A stretch of 64,000 bases of DNA from JAWKWH01 sp963669285 (GCA_963669285.2 CAXXSI010000002.1:124001-188000), one strand, 5' to 3'. Shown: positions 17,158 to 26,555, counted from the stretch's first letter. Notes: generated by a model from the sequence alone, not told the origin. Program-made: numbers and translations.

Positions 17158-18126
17158 CTACTTAATGATCTCCACCTCGGGATGAAAGGCGTGCGCAACA
17201 AATGCGAAGGTGATGTCGTGAACCGCATCCTTGCCATCCTTGGTGACGCGAACTGTCCCGACATCCTTGCTCTCCGATATGCTCGAACGGTCAAGCGCCG
17301 AATTCACCCCCTCGGCCCATTCAATACGGTATCCGCCTTGTTCAAACGGTTCGGCGCGCACTTTTTCCATGGAAACGACAAAGGGTTCGCCGGCTGTTCT
17401 TACCACGATGACACGGGCCATCGGTTCAATACCCTCGGGCATCTCGCCGCGGTATAGGAAAGGGGCGGCGGCACTGTCATAGCCGGCGTACGGGTTTCTG
17501 CCATAGTCCCGCATTTCCGGATTGTTCGGGATCAATACCTTGGCTTGCGGATTTTCGGCCTTGAAGTCGCCGAACGCAACGATCCTCGACGGGACTAGCT
17601 TCAGCCGTTCGCCCAGCATCTCACCGACAATGGCTTCGCCGGTGAATTGCTGCCACCAGCTGTCCGTCGTGCGGTCATACATGACAAGATCCGAATTCCT
17701 GAGTTTTCCCGTCGTACCAAACTCGAATACCCTGTCTCCCACGCGGCGGTCGAAAACGATCGAGGCGTTGCATAGCGGGCAGTAGGTGACCGCAACCGGT
17801 GCTCCGCCGACAGTGTCGTTGACGATCTCATGCCAGGTCAGCACCTGCAGCGGGTAGGCACGGAGATCATCGCCGATCTGCAACTGGATAACCGGTTCGC
17901 GGTCGCCAATCGTCGTTATGTCGGATGCCGGTGCGAAGATTGGATTATCGATGGACGGAATGCCGTCGCGTGGTGGTCCGCCGGACAGGATCTCGTTGAA
18001 CGGGATAGAGGTTTGGGAAAAATCGGTTTTCCAGCCTTCGGCGGTCCAGCGACCGGGATCGGCCAGTGCCGGCAAGGCAAGCAGCATCACACAAGTGATA
18101 GCAAACAACCTCAAACCGTTCTTCAT
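17158..18126 (-). CDS. DUF3179 domain-containing secreted protein
   Basis: 322 residues with a signal peptide (FAITCVMLLALPALADPG). The mature protein shows the DUF3179 pattern: IPSIDNPIFAPAS, LRAYPLQVLTWHEIVNDTVG, and VTYCPLCNASIVFDRRV with its C-P-L-C pair. The CxxC-like pair may bind metal or be redox-active. The biological role of the family is not established. Likely periplasmic. It sits 64 bases upstream of the TIGR02301-type gene on the same strand. Confidence 0.8.
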   Translation of the reverse strand: MKNGLRLFAITCVMLLALPALADPGRWTAEGWKTDFSQTSIPFNEILSGGPPRDGIPSIDNPIFAPASDITTIGDREPVIQLQIGDDLRAYPLQVLTWHEIVNDTVGGAPVAVTYCPLCNASIVFDRRVGDRVFEFGTTGKLRNSDLVMYDRTTDSWWQQFTGEAIVGEMLGERLKLVPSRIVAFGDFKAENPQAKVLIPNNPEMRDYGRNPYAGYDSAAAPFLYRGEMPEGIEPMARVIVVRTAGEPFVVSMEKVRAEPFEQGGYRIEWAEGVNSALDRSSISESKDVGTVRVTKDGKDAVHDITFAFVAHAFHPEVEIIK

Positions 18127-18225
18127 GTCCTTGTCTCCGGTGGTTTCGGCTACGTAAACCTAAAGTCAGCCGGTGGCCTGACAAAGACAAGGCCGGTCAC
18201 GTTTGGTTGATGAAGCAACCGGAAT

Positions 18226-18642
18226 TTACGAAACGGTTCTCAGCAACTGCTGTGCCAAACGCAATGACGACGGTGTGACCGGCAGCGCTTCCACCTCGTT
18301 AAGGGTGAACCATCCGGCTTCATCGGCATCATCACCGGCGACCGGAACGCCACCGGGATGAATTCCCCAAAACACATGCAGACGGTAGGCGGCCGCAGCC
18401 GGATTGTTGTCGGCCTCGCCGAGCTCGAGCGTCTCCATGAATTCGATATTGCCGGCGATCAGGCCGGTTTCTTCTGCGATTTCCCGACAAGCTGCCTGCT
18501 CGGCGTTTTCTCCGGGTTCGATACGGCCACCAGGAAAGGCATACAATCCCTTTGACGGATCCTTGCCGCGTTTGACCAGCAAAATCCGATTCTGGAAAAC
18601 CAGACCTACCGAAGCCACCTCAATTGGAAATTCTCTCGCCAT
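18226..18642 (-). CDS. Nudix hydrolase
   Basis: 138 residues, single Nudix domain. The Nudix box is complete: GGRIEPGENAEQAACREI followed by AEETGL (G-x5-E-x7-REUxEExGU), which coordinates the catalytic metal. Start MAREFPIEVASVGLVFQ. It hydrolyses a nucleoside diphosphate linked to another moiety; the substrate is not predictable. Divergent from the SRAP gene. Confidence 0.88.
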   Translation of the reverse strand: MAREFPIEVASVGLVFQNRILLVKRGKDPSKGLYAFPGGRIEPGENAEQAACREIAEETGLIAGNIEFMETLELGEADNNPAAAAYRLHVFWGIHPGGVPVAGDDADEAGWFTLNEVEALPVTPSSLRLAQQLLRTVS

Positions 18643-18722
18643 GGCGCGCTTTTACGGACACACGCGCATCGCCGCAATACTTGGTGCTTGACCCAGCTAC
18701 ACCGAACGTGAAAGTTCGCATC

Positions 18723-19484
18723 ATGTGTGGACGGTTTTCACTGACGGCAACTCCAGAGGAAGTGCAGGAATTGCTTGATCTTGTCGAGATCGAGGCGTTT
18801 CCGCCGCGCTACAATATCGCGCCGACGCAACCGGTCCTGATGATCATTGCCGATCCTCCGGTGGAGGAGGGCTCCAATCTGCCGGGCCGCAAGGCGTTTC
18901 TGGTTCGTTGGGGATTGATCCCGTCATGGGTCAAGGATCCGAAGGACTTTCCGTTGTTGATCAATGCGCGCTCGGAAACGGCTGCGACAAAAAACTCATT
19001 CCGCGCCGCCATGCGGCACCGTCGGGCCTTGATTCCAGCTTCCGGATTCTACGAGTGGAAGCGCGACGGCAAGAAAAAGTCGCAACCCTACTGGATCAGA
19101 CCGAAGGGCGGCGGTTTGGTCGTGTTTGCGGCACTGATGGAAACCTGGCACTCGCCGGACGGGTCCGAAATCGACACCGGGGCGATCCTCACCACGGCCT
19201 CCAATGAGATGATCGGAAATATCCATGACCGCATGCCGGTCGTGATCAGGCGCGAAGATTTTGCCCGCTGGCTGAATTGCCGGGATGTGGAGACAAAAGA
19301 GATTGTCGACCTCCTCAAACCCGCAAAACCGGATTTGTTCGAGGCCATTCCGGTTTCCACCGCGGTCAACAAGGTCGCCAATGCCGGGCCGGAAATCCAG
19401 GAGCCGATCGATCTCAAGCATGAGGAACCGTCGACGAAACAAAATCCGCCCGCACAAGGTGGCGGCCAATTGCCGTTACTCTGA
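18723..19484 (+). CDS. SOS response-associated peptidase family protein (SRAP, YedK-like)
   Basis: Crosslinks covalently to abasic sites in single-stranded DNA through its N-terminal cysteine and so shields them. 253 residues. Start MCGRFSLTA fixes Cys2 as the reactive residue once Met is removed. Other family motifs: PPRYNIAPTQPVL, VRWGLIPSW, NARSETAATKNSFR, RRALIPASGFYEWK and the catalytic His in GNIHDRMPVV. The open frame begins at 18624 but must be trimmed to 18723 to expose the Cys. LysE starts 6 bases after the stop. Confidence 0.93.
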   Translation: MCGRFSLTATPEEVQELLDLVEIEAFPPRYNIAPTQPVLMIIADPPVEEGSNLPGRKAFLVRWGLIPSWVKDPKDFPLLINARSETAATKNSFRAAMRHRRALIPASGFYEWKRDGKKKSQPYWIRPKGGGLVVFAALMETWHSPDGSEIDTGAILTTASNEMIGNIHDRMPVVIRREDFARWLNCRDVETKEIVDLLKPAKPDLFEAIPVSTAVNKVANAGPEIQEPIDLKHEEPSTKQNPPAQGGGQLPLL

Positions 19485-19490
19485 TTGCCG

Positions 19491-20108
19491 ATGACCCTGG
19501 TTCCCCTTTTCTCAGGTTTTCTGCTGGGTGGATCGCTGATCATCGCCATCGGCGCGCAGAATGCCTTCATATTGCGCCAGGGTCTGCTGCGTGAACATGT
19601 CTTCATCCTGTCTTTGATCTGCGCGTTGTCCGATGCGGTTTTAATTGCCGCCGGTGTGGGAGGGCTGGGAACCCTCGTTTCGCGCTCACCGTCGCTGATC
19701 GGTGCGGTCACCCTTGGCGGGGCGCTGTTTCTCGCCGCCTATGCGGTTCTCGCTTTCCGCAGGGCGTTTTCGGGCGAAACACTGCAAGCCGCATCCGGCA
19801 AGGGGTCCGGCCTGAAGACCGCGATCGCCACCTGCCTGGCGTTTACGTTTTTAAATCCGCATGTCTATCTCGACACGGTCGTGCTCATCGGCTCACTGTC
19901 CGGCGGTTATCCCAACTCCGAGCGCATCTGGTTTGGTCTCGGCGCTGCAACGGCATCTTTCGTTTGGTTCTTCTGCCTTGGCTATGGCGCGCGTCTGCTG
20001 GTTCCGGTGTTTGCCAAACCGGCAGCGTGGAAAGTTCTCGACATCCTGATCGGATTGGTCATGGCCGGACTTTCACTCAGCCTGTTCCTGCAATTTCTCG
20101 ACAACTGA
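19491..20108 (+). CDS. LysE/ArgO-family amino acid exporter
   Basis: 205-residue inner-membrane protein with about six helices. The family motif GAQNAFILRQGL follows helix 1, and the second half has CLAFTFLNPHVYLDTVVLIG, as in ArgO/LysE exporters of basic amino acids. Exports arginine or lysine, or possibly another small amino acid. Co-directional with the SRAP gene (6-base gap) and followed by a strong intrinsic terminator. Confidence 0.87.
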   Translation: MTLVPLFSGFLLGGSLIIAIGAQNAFILRQGLLREHVFILSLICALSDAVLIAAGVGGLGTLVSRSPSLIGAVTLGGALFLAAYAVLAFRRAFSGETLQAASGKGSGLKTAIATCLAFTFLNPHVYLDTVVLIGSLSGGYPNSERIWFGLGAATASFVWFFCLGYGARLLVPVFAKPAAWKVLDILIGLVMAGLSLSLFLQFLDN

Positions 20109-20138
20109 AAAGGCGGGCCCGAAAGCCCGCCTTTATTT
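20109..20138 (+). terminator. Intrinsic terminator after the LysE gene
   Basis: AAAGGCGGGC, six-base loop CCGAAA, GCCCGCCTTT, then ATTT. A 10-bp perfect stem with a U-rich tail directly after the stop. It may also serve the convergent six-cysteine gene. Confidence 0.85.
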
Positions 20139-20155
20139 GGTGTTGCCGTGAACGA

Positions 20156-20722
20156 TCAGCTTTCGCAGGTGATGCCCTTGAAGCCGTCACAGAATCCCTG
20201 GTCGCAGACGGCGCCGGTTGTGATCAGCCGCGTGCGGGTGACCGCACCAATATTGGCATCCATGGAAAAATTCTTGGCGCGGGCAAAGCCCTTGCTGGCA
20301 CAGAACTTGTTGGCGGCAGGCTTGCCGCAACCGGTTCCCCAGTTCATGCACCAGTCGAGCCGGTCGGCGCCCCATTTCGGCTTGTAGAAGAATTTGACCG
20401 GTGTCGGCTTGAAGCAGCGCACAGCCTTGAAGCCGTCACAGAAACCCTGGTCACACACTGCGCCGGTGGTGATCAGCCGCGTGCGGGTCACCGCGCCGAT
20501 ATTGTGGTCGACCTGATGGCCTGACGATTTGACATAGCCTTTTGCCTGACACCAGGCGTCGGCAGCAGGCTTGCCGCAGCCGGATCCCCAGTTCAGACAG
20601 AGATCGAGGCGGTCGCCGCCGATCTTCGGTTTGAAAAACACCTTGTTTTCTGCGTGGGCCATCTGGCCGAGCGAGAGGATAATGGCGGTCGCTGCTGCGA
20701 TTTTGGTGAATGTGGCGGTCAT
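20156..20722 (-). CDS. Secreted protein with two tandem six-cysteine domains
   Basis: 188 residues: signal peptide ending AHA-ENK, then two copies of a domain of about 75-80 residues. Each copy has the cysteine pattern C-x6-C-x8-C-(about 30)-C-x4-C-x7-C with the fixed words CGKPAA, KGY or KGF, IGAVTRTRLITTGAVCDQ and CDGFK. The copies are close to identical over the second half in DNA as well, so the duplication is recent. Probably periplasmic or extracellular, with three disulfides per domain. The pattern recalls a small domain found in plant proteins annotated as mannan-binding; that is a recollection, not a test. A third copy occurs at 62241-62771. Confidence 0.75.
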   Translation of the reverse strand: MTATFTKIAAATAIILSLGQMAHAENKVFFKPKIGGDRLDLCLNWGSGCGKPAADAWCQAKGYVKSSGHQVDHNIGAVTRTRLITTGAVCDQGFCDGFKAVRCFKPTPVKFFYKPKWGADRLDWCMNWGTGCGKPAANKFCASKGFARAKNFSMDANIGAVTRTRLITTGAVCDQGFCDGFKGITCES

Positions 20723-21336
20723 TGTTCTGTTCCCTTTGTTCGGTAGCCGGGCGAGGCTGACGGAGGGAACAATGCCGGATATGAGCCGAACCCCGCCTGA
20801 AGCGGGTGTTCATCAGAAATTCATCGGCCCAAAATCAGGCCGGCCAATTAAAGTCAGGCTGATTTGCCGCCTGTTTTCTTGCGCACGCGCGGGCAGCACA
20901 GCAGCGCCGCCATGATCGCCGCCGGGCCAATGGCGCGGTAGTGGCAGGAAAGCAGATCGCTATTCTGTGACAGATGCAAGTTGCGAGGCATTTTCTTGGC
21001 CTTTACTGGTTTTGATGCCTGAGTTTGTTTTCTGACCGGGCACATGGGAACAGATTGCGACAAATCCATGGCCAATTCGTAAACTTTTACAAAAATAGTT
21101 TTGATGAATATCGAAACATTAATCGATACCGTGTTAGACGCTTGACGATGGCACCTTTCAACGCGATAAGAGCGCCCATGAAAACGTTTATTGCCCAAAA
21201 GGGCATTTGCATTTCGATTTGCATTATCGGCTAGCGCATTCGCTGGTCCGGACGTTTTCGCCCTCATTTACAAGTTGAGACAAACGCCCCGGCCAGCCGG
21301 TAGAATGTGCTTGCCGGCAGGTGAGGGAGTTATTTG
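20723..21336. other. 614-base gap with one doubtful small gene
   Basis: Relatively AT-rich in its centre (about 21030-21230). The only protein-like signal is the small minus-strand frame at 20854-21069, listed separately. The last bases hold the cysS ribosome-binding site (gagggag). I see no tRNA, riboswitch or repeat here. Confidence 0.5.
20854..21069 (-). CDS. Possible small protein
   Basis: 71 residues if it starts at ATG 21069 (MDLSQSVP). The C-terminal half, CHYRAIGPAAIMAALLCC followed by a basic tail, resembles tiny alphaproteobacterial proteins with an HYR-IG-x-AA-hydrophobic core, which is why I keep it. No convincing Shine-Dalgarno. Function unknown; may not be real. Confidence 0.3.
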   Translation of the reverse strand: MDLSQSVPMCPVRKQTQASKPVKAKKMPRNLHLSQNSDLLSCHYRAIGPAAIMAALLCCPRVRKKTGGKSA

Positions 21337-22986
21337 ATGTCGGAACCCGAATTGCGGATCTACAATACGTTGACGCGCAAGAAAGAGGTTTTTGCGCCGA
21401 TCAAAAGCGGCAACGTACGCATGTATGTCTGCGGGCCAACGGTTTACGACTTTGCCCATATCGGCAATGCGCGTCCGGTGATCGTCTTCGATGTTTTGTT
21501 CCGGCTGCTGCGCCATCTCTACGGAGCAGATCACGTCACTTATGTCCGCAACATCACCGACGTGGACGACAAGATCAACGCGCGCGCGCTGAAGCGCTTC
21601 GGCAAGCAAGTCGAGGCCGGATCGCTGACCCTCAACCAGGCAATCCGCGAGGTCACCGAAGAGACGGCCAGCCAGTTTCACGCCGATGCCGCGGCGCTCG
21701 GCTGCCTCGAGCCCACATTCGAGCCGCGGGCTACCGATTTTGTGCTGCCGCGCGCCGACGGCAAGACCGACATGACCGCCCTGATCCAGGCGCTGCTCGA
21801 CAAAGGCCATGCCTATGTCGCCTCGGGCGATGAGGGCAGGGAAGTGCTGTTCGACGTGGCCTCGATGCCCGGCTATGGCGGTCTGTCGAAGCGCAAGCTG
21901 GAAGACCAGCAGGCCGGCGCCCGCATCGCAGTGGAAGCACACAAGAAAGATCCTGCCGATTTTGTCCTGTGGAAGGAATCTTCAGTGACCGAACCCGGCT
22001 GGGACGGCGAGTTCACCGTTGCCGGCAAGACCGAAACCATTCACGGCCGCCCCGGCTGGCACATCGAGTGCTCGGCCATGAGTGCGGCCTATCTGGGTGA
22101 GGAGTTCGATATCCATGGCGGCGGGCTCGACCTGATCTTCCCGCACCACGAAAACGAGATCGCCCAGTCGCGCTGCGCCCACGGCACGGCAGCGATGGCC
22201 AGGACATGGATGCATAACGGCTTCCTGCAGGTCGAGGGCCGCAAGATGTCGAAATCGGAGGGCAATTTCATCACCATCCACGAATTGCTGCATACCGACA
22301 AATTCGGCGGCCGCAAATGGCCGGGCGAGGTGCTTCGTCTTGCCATGCTGATGACCCATTACCGCGATCCGATCGATTTCTCGGTCAAGCGACTGGAGGA
22401 GGCGGCGAATATCCTAGATAATTGGTATGCTGTACTCGAGCGTACGGACGAACACACACTAATTCCGATTCAGAACCCAGCCATCGTTTCGCATCTCAAA
22501 AACGATCTCGATACAAGGGCCGTGGTCGATGCAATCACCAAACTCACCAAAAATAATGAGAGAGCATCTGAGCTGTTCCAATCAATGAGTCTGCTTGGTT
22601 TCGTCCCTGATCTGGAGAAATACAAACAAGAGGTTGCCGTCCTAGCTGAATCAGCGAAATCAGTTGCGATGGAAAGAGAAGATATCGTTCAGCGGATCGC
22701 CGAAGGAGCATCGCCTGATGATATTGCGTGGGAACAAATCGAAGCGGCGCGCAAGTATGTCTCTTATCCGCTGCCTGCTGGACAGGTCCTTATTATGCTC
22801 GGCAAGGGTGTCGATTTCGTTGCAAACAACGAGCGCATTGATACCCGACTTTCTGAAATTGCCGAGAAAAACTGGGCCGAAGCCGACAAGATCCGGGATG
22901 AGCTTCTGGCTCAGGGAATCCAGCTAATGGATTCAAAAGATTCCGAAACCGGCGAGCGCGTCACCACCTGGGAGGTGAAGCGATGA
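21337..22986 (+). CDS. cysS: Cysteine--tRNA ligase
   Basis: Charges tRNA-Cys. 549 residues, somewhat longer than typical (about 460-510). Class I motifs: HIGH-like DFAHIGNARP, KMSKSEGNF, zinc ligands in CGPTVYD, GWHIECSAM and FPHHENEIAQS. The end AEKNWAEADKIRDELLAQG and ERVTTWEV matches rhizobial and Brucella-type enzymes. ATG 21337 has GAGGGAG upstream. The stretch encoding roughly residues 365-510 (22430-22870) has softer, AT-richer codon use than the rest and poorly conserved sequence, so the helical domain may have been replaced or expanded. Confidence 0.95.
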   Translation: MSEPELRIYNTLTRKKEVFAPIKSGNVRMYVCGPTVYDFAHIGNARPVIVFDVLFRLLRHLYGADHVTYVRNITDVDDKINARALKRFGKQVEAGSLTLNQAIREVTEETASQFHADAAALGCLEPTFEPRATDFVLPRADGKTDMTALIQALLDKGHAYVASGDEGREVLFDVASMPGYGGLSKRKLEDQQAGARIAVEAHKKDPADFVLWKESSVTEPGWDGEFTVAGKTETIHGRPGWHIECSAMSAAYLGEEFDIHGGGLDLIFPHHENEIAQSRCAHGTAAMARTWMHNGFLQVEGRKMSKSEGNFITIHELLHTDKFGGRKWPGEVLRLAMLMTHYRDPIDFSVKRLEEAANILDNWYAVLERTDEHTLIPIQNPAIVSHLKNDLDTRAVVDAITKLTKNNERASELFQSMSLLGFVPDLEKYKQEVAVLAESAKSVAMEREDIVQRIAEGASPDDIAWEQIEAARKYVSYPLPAGQVLIMLGKGVDFVANNERIDTRLSEIAEKNWAEADKIRDELLAQGIQLMDSKDSETGERVTTWEVKR

Positions 22987-23022
22987 GACAGCATTGTCGT
23001 TGCATGGACAGGGGAATGAACC

Positions 23023-24642
23023 ATGGCTGACCGGGAACGCATCTATCTTTTCGACACCACGCTGCGCGACGGCCAGCAGACGCCGGGCATCGATTTTTCC
23101 GTCGAGGACAAGATCGCCATCGCCAAGATGCTCGACGAGTTCGGCATGGACTACGTCGAAGGCGGCTATCCCGGCGCCAACCCGACCGACACGGCGTTCT
23201 TTTCTGAAAAGCGGACGACCGGCAGCCGTTTCGTCGCATTCGGTATGACCAAGCGCGCCGGCGTCTCCGTCTCCAACGATCCCGGCGTCAACGCATTGCT
23301 GCAGTCGCAATCCGACGCCATATGCTATGTGGCAAAGAGCTGGGATTATCACGTGCGCGTGGCGCTCGGCTGCACCAATGAGGAAAATCTCGATTCCATC
23401 CGCCAGTCGGTTGAAACGGCCGTCGCCGCCGGCAAGGAGGCGATGCTAGATTGCGAGCATTTCTTTGACGGCTACAAGGCCAATCCCGACTACGCCGTGG
23501 CCTGCGCGAAAGCGGCATTTGATGCCGGCGCGCGTTGGGTCGTTCTGTGCGACACCAACGGTGGCGCTCAGCCATCGGAGGTGAGCGATATCGTCAAGTC
23601 GGTGATCGCCGCCGGCATACCGGGTGATCATCTCGGCATCCACGCCCATGATGACACCGGCCAGGCGGTTGCCAATTCACTCGCCGCCGTCGAAGCCGGT
23701 GTGCGCCAGGTCCAGGGTACGTTGAACGGCATCGGCGAACGCTGTGGCAACGCCAACCTGGTCTCGGTGATCCCGACGCTGATGTTGAAACCTGGCTACT
23801 CCGGCGTTTTCGAGACCGGCTTGAGGACGGATGCGCTGGAAGGTGTCACCCGGTTGTCGCGTGCTTTTGACGAGTTGCTCAACCGCGCCCCTGACGCCCA
23901 GGCGCCCTATGTCGGTTCCTCGGCCTTCGCCACCAAGGCCGGCATCCATGCTTCCGCACTGGCAAAGGAGCCGGAGACTTATGAACACGTGCCGCCGGCG
24001 GCCGTCGGCAATCGCCGCCGTGTCATGGTCTCCGATCAGGCCGGCAAGGCCAACTTCATCACCGAGCTGCAACGCCGTGGCATCGATGTCGACAAACAGG
24101 ATAGCCGCCTCGACACCCTGATCGCGCTGGTCAAGGAGCGCGAGACGCTCGGCTATTCCTACGAGGCGGCCGACGCCAGCTTTGAACTGCTGGCACGCCG
24201 GACATTGGGTTCGGTACCCAAATTCTTCAACGTCACCTCGTTTCGCTGCATGGTCGAGCGCCGCTACGATGCGCTCGGCAATCAGAAGGTCGTTTCCGAG
24301 GCCATCGTCAAGGTCGAGGTCGACGGCGAGGAACGCATGTCGGTCGCCGAGGGCCATGGTCCGGTCAACGCGCTTGATCTGGCGTTGAGAAAGGATCTGG
24401 GCAAATACCAGTCCGAAATAACGGATCTGGAACTGGTCGACTACAAGGTGCGTATTCTAAACGGCGGCACCGAGGCGATCACCCGCGTTCTGATCGAAAG
24501 CGTCGACGATACGGGGACGCGCTGGTGGACCGTCGGCGTGTCCGACAACATCATAGACGCCTCGTTCCAGGCGCTGATGGATTCCATCGTCTACAAGCTG
24601 ATGAAGAACCGCTCGATGGCCGGGCTGGTGGCGGCGGAGTAA
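23023..24642 (+). CDS. cimA: (R)-citramalate synthase
   Basis: Condenses pyruvate and acetyl-CoA to citramalate, opening the threonine-independent isoleucine route. 539 residues; HMGL-like TIM barrel with DTTLRDGQQTPGIDFS, the metal histidines in GIHAHDDTGQ, and GTLNGIGERCGNANL, plus a C-terminal LeuA-type allosteric domain. The DGQQTPG motif and overall length fit the CimA-type subfamily (TIGR00977) rather than 2-isopropylmalate synthase. It starts 36 bases after cysS on the same strand, an arrangement also found in other rhizobia. Confidence 0.9.
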   Translation: MADRERIYLFDTTLRDGQQTPGIDFSVEDKIAIAKMLDEFGMDYVEGGYPGANPTDTAFFSEKRTTGSRFVAFGMTKRAGVSVSNDPGVNALLQSQSDAICYVAKSWDYHVRVALGCTNEENLDSIRQSVETAVAAGKEAMLDCEHFFDGYKANPDYAVACAKAAFDAGARWVVLCDTNGGAQPSEVSDIVKSVIAAGIPGDHLGIHAHDDTGQAVANSLAAVEAGVRQVQGTLNGIGERCGNANLVSVIPTLMLKPGYSGVFETGLRTDALEGVTRLSRAFDELLNRAPDAQAPYVGSSAFATKAGIHASALAKEPETYEHVPPAAVGNRRRVMVSDQAGKANFITELQRRGIDVDKQDSRLDTLIALVKERETLGYSYEAADASFELLARRTLGSVPKFFNVTSFRCMVERRYDALGNQKVVSEAIVKVEVDGEERMSVAEGHGPVNALDLALRKDLGKYQSEITDLELVDYKVRILNGGTEAITRVLIESVDDTGTRWWTVGVSDNIIDASFQALMDSIVYKLMKNRSMAGLVAAE

Positions 24643-24751
24643 GTCGGTTGACTTCATCACCCGATCTTTGCCAGTCGCATTGACCGATGCAATCAGGCGG
24701 AATAGAGCGCCGCAATCACCATTCCAGCAAGTCAGGATACACAGGCCAGCC

Positions 24752-25555
24752 ATGGAAATCATCGAATACCTCAACGCTCTCGGCCCGCTTGCGGCGAACA
24801 CGATCAAGGCGGTCCTCGTTCTGGTTGTCGGCTGGTTCATCGCCATTGTCGTCAGCCGTTTTGTGCGCCGTCAAGTGCTGGCCGAGGAGCGAATCGACGA
24901 CACGATCGGCAACTTCGTTGCCAGCATGATCAAATGGGCGATACTGATCATCGTCCTGGTTGCCGTGCTCAACCTGTTCGGTATCGAGGCGACAAGCATC
25001 GTCGCCGTGCTCGGCGCCGCAACGTTGGCCATCGGGCTCGCCCTGCAGGGAACGCTGAGCAATGTCGCCGCCGGCTTCATGCTCATTGTGTTCCGCATCT
25101 ACAAGCTTGGCCAGTATGTCGAAATCGGCGGCGCGTCGGGTACCGTCGTTGATCTGAACCTGTTTTTTACCGAGCTGAAAACGCCGGATAATATCCAGAT
25201 CATCGTGCCCAACGGGCAGGCCTGGGGCCAGATCATCACAAACTATTCCCACCACAAACAACGGCGTTGCGATCTCGTCTTCGGCATTGATTATGACGAT
25301 GATGCCGGCAAGGCGATGGACATCATCCTTGATGTGGCGAACGCTGATGATCGGGTGCTCGGCGATCCCGAACCCTGGATTCGCGTCACCAATCTCGGCG
25401 ACAGTTCTGTAGATCTGACGGCTAGGCTGTGGTGCAAGGCCGACGATTACTGGGAGCTGAAATTCGAACTGACAAGGGCCATCAAGGAGGCCTTTGATCG
25501 TGAAGGTATTTCGATCCCGTACCCGCATTCCGTTGAGATCAGGAAAGACGGGTAA
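24752..25555 (+). CDS. Small-conductance mechanosensitive channel (MscS family)
   Basis: 267 residues in the inner membrane; releases solutes on hypo-osmotic shock. Three N-terminal helices (TIKAVLVLVVGWFIAIVVSR, IKWAILIIVLVAVLNLFG, then the pore helix IGLALQGTLSNVAAGFMLIV), then the MscS beta domain with GQYVEIGGASGTV and the C-terminal domain. Length equals the E. coli MscS core. ATG 24752 was chosen because the protein then starts at the first helix; the longer open frame from 24668 is not conserved. Confidence 0.92.
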   Translation: MEIIEYLNALGPLAANTIKAVLVLVVGWFIAIVVSRFVRRQVLAEERIDDTIGNFVASMIKWAILIIVLVAVLNLFGIEATSIVAVLGAATLAIGLALQGTLSNVAAGFMLIVFRIYKLGQYVEIGGASGTVVDLNLFFTELKTPDNIQIIVPNGQAWGQIITNYSHHKQRRCDLVFGIDYDDDAGKAMDIILDVANADDRVLGDPEPWIRVTNLGDSSVDLTARLWCKADDYWELKFELTRAIKEAFDREGISIPYPHSVEIRKDG

Positions 25556-25572
25556 AGTGCCCGGTTGTTGTC

Positions 25573-26514
25573 ATGGCTGCTGAACCGGTTGTTGCAACGC
25601 CTGGCGCCGCGCCACATTCTGGTGACGGCGATACGCCGGCGGGCTTGTTCTATGCCGTCGCCGCATATGCGCTTTGGGGGCTGTTGCCCGTCTACATGAA
25701 GGCCCTTGATCACGTGCCTGCCTACGAGGTCGTGCTGCACCGGGCGATCTGGTCGGTTCCGATTGCCGGAATACTGCTGCTGGTCCTGCGCCGGACGGCC
25801 GATATTCGCGAGGCATTGCGCTCGCCGCGTACGCTTGCCATGGCAGCCGCAACGTCTGCGCTGATCTCGGTCAACTGGTGCCTCTATGTCTGGGCGATTG
25901 CCGTCGACCGCGCCATCGAAGCCGCGCTCGGTTATTACATCAACCCGCTGGTCAACGTGCTGCTGGCCGCGGTGTTCCTCGGCGAGCGGCTCGGTCGACT
26001 GCAATGGGGGGCTGTCGCATTGGCCTGCATTGCCGTTGCCATTCTGTCGGTAGATGCCGGCCATCTGCCCTGGATATCTCTTGTTCTGGCCGTCACCTTC
26101 GGTATCTACGGTTTCATGCGCAAAACCCTGCCGATTGGCCCGTCGCAGGGGTTTTTCCTTGAGGTCGTGATCCTGTCGATACCGGCCACGGCGATCGCGG
26201 TCTGGCTTGGCATTTCAGGGACCGGCCATTTCCGCCTGTCCGATCCGACTACGTTCTGGCTGCTGGTCGGCTGTGGACCCGCTACCGCGTTCCCGCTCAT
26301 TTTGTATGCATTCGGTACCAAGGCGCTGCGCTACACCACCATCGGATTGATGTTCTACATCACGCCGACCATGATCTTTCTGACTGCGCTGTTCGTGTTC
26401 GGTGAACCGTTCAACATGGCCAAGGGACTGGCCTTCGTGCTGATCTGGACCGCACTTGCGATTTACACCTGGGCGATGTTTGCCGGCAAAAACCGGCCGG
26501 CGCCTGCGTCGTGA
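25573..26514 (+). CDS. rarD: RarD-type EamA transporter
   Basis: 313-residue inner-membrane protein with ten helices and two EamA repeats. RarD family words: GLFYAVAAYALWGLLPVYMK, EVVLHRAIWSVP, VNWCLYVWAI, EAALGYYINPLVNVLL and GLMFYITPTMIF. These are homologues of the chloramphenicol-sensitive protein RarD, a presumed metabolite exporter. It starts 18 bases after the MscS gene and may be co-transcribed. Confidence 0.88.
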   Translation: MAAEPVVATPGAAPHSGDGDTPAGLFYAVAAYALWGLLPVYMKALDHVPAYEVVLHRAIWSVPIAGILLLVLRRTADIREALRSPRTLAMAAATSALISVNWCLYVWAIAVDRAIEAALGYYINPLVNVLLAAVFLGERLGRLQWGAVALACIAVAILSVDAGHLPWISLVLAVTFGIYGFMRKTLPIGPSQGFFLEVVILSIPATAIAVWLGISGTGHFRLSDPTTFWLLVGCGPATAFPLILYAFGTKALRYTTIGLMFYITPTMIFLTALFVFGEPFNMAKGLAFVLIWTALAIYTWAMFAGKNRPAPAS

Positions 26515-26555
26515 AGGCTGCATTTTCGTCGTGTTGAGATTGCTATCGACATAAA

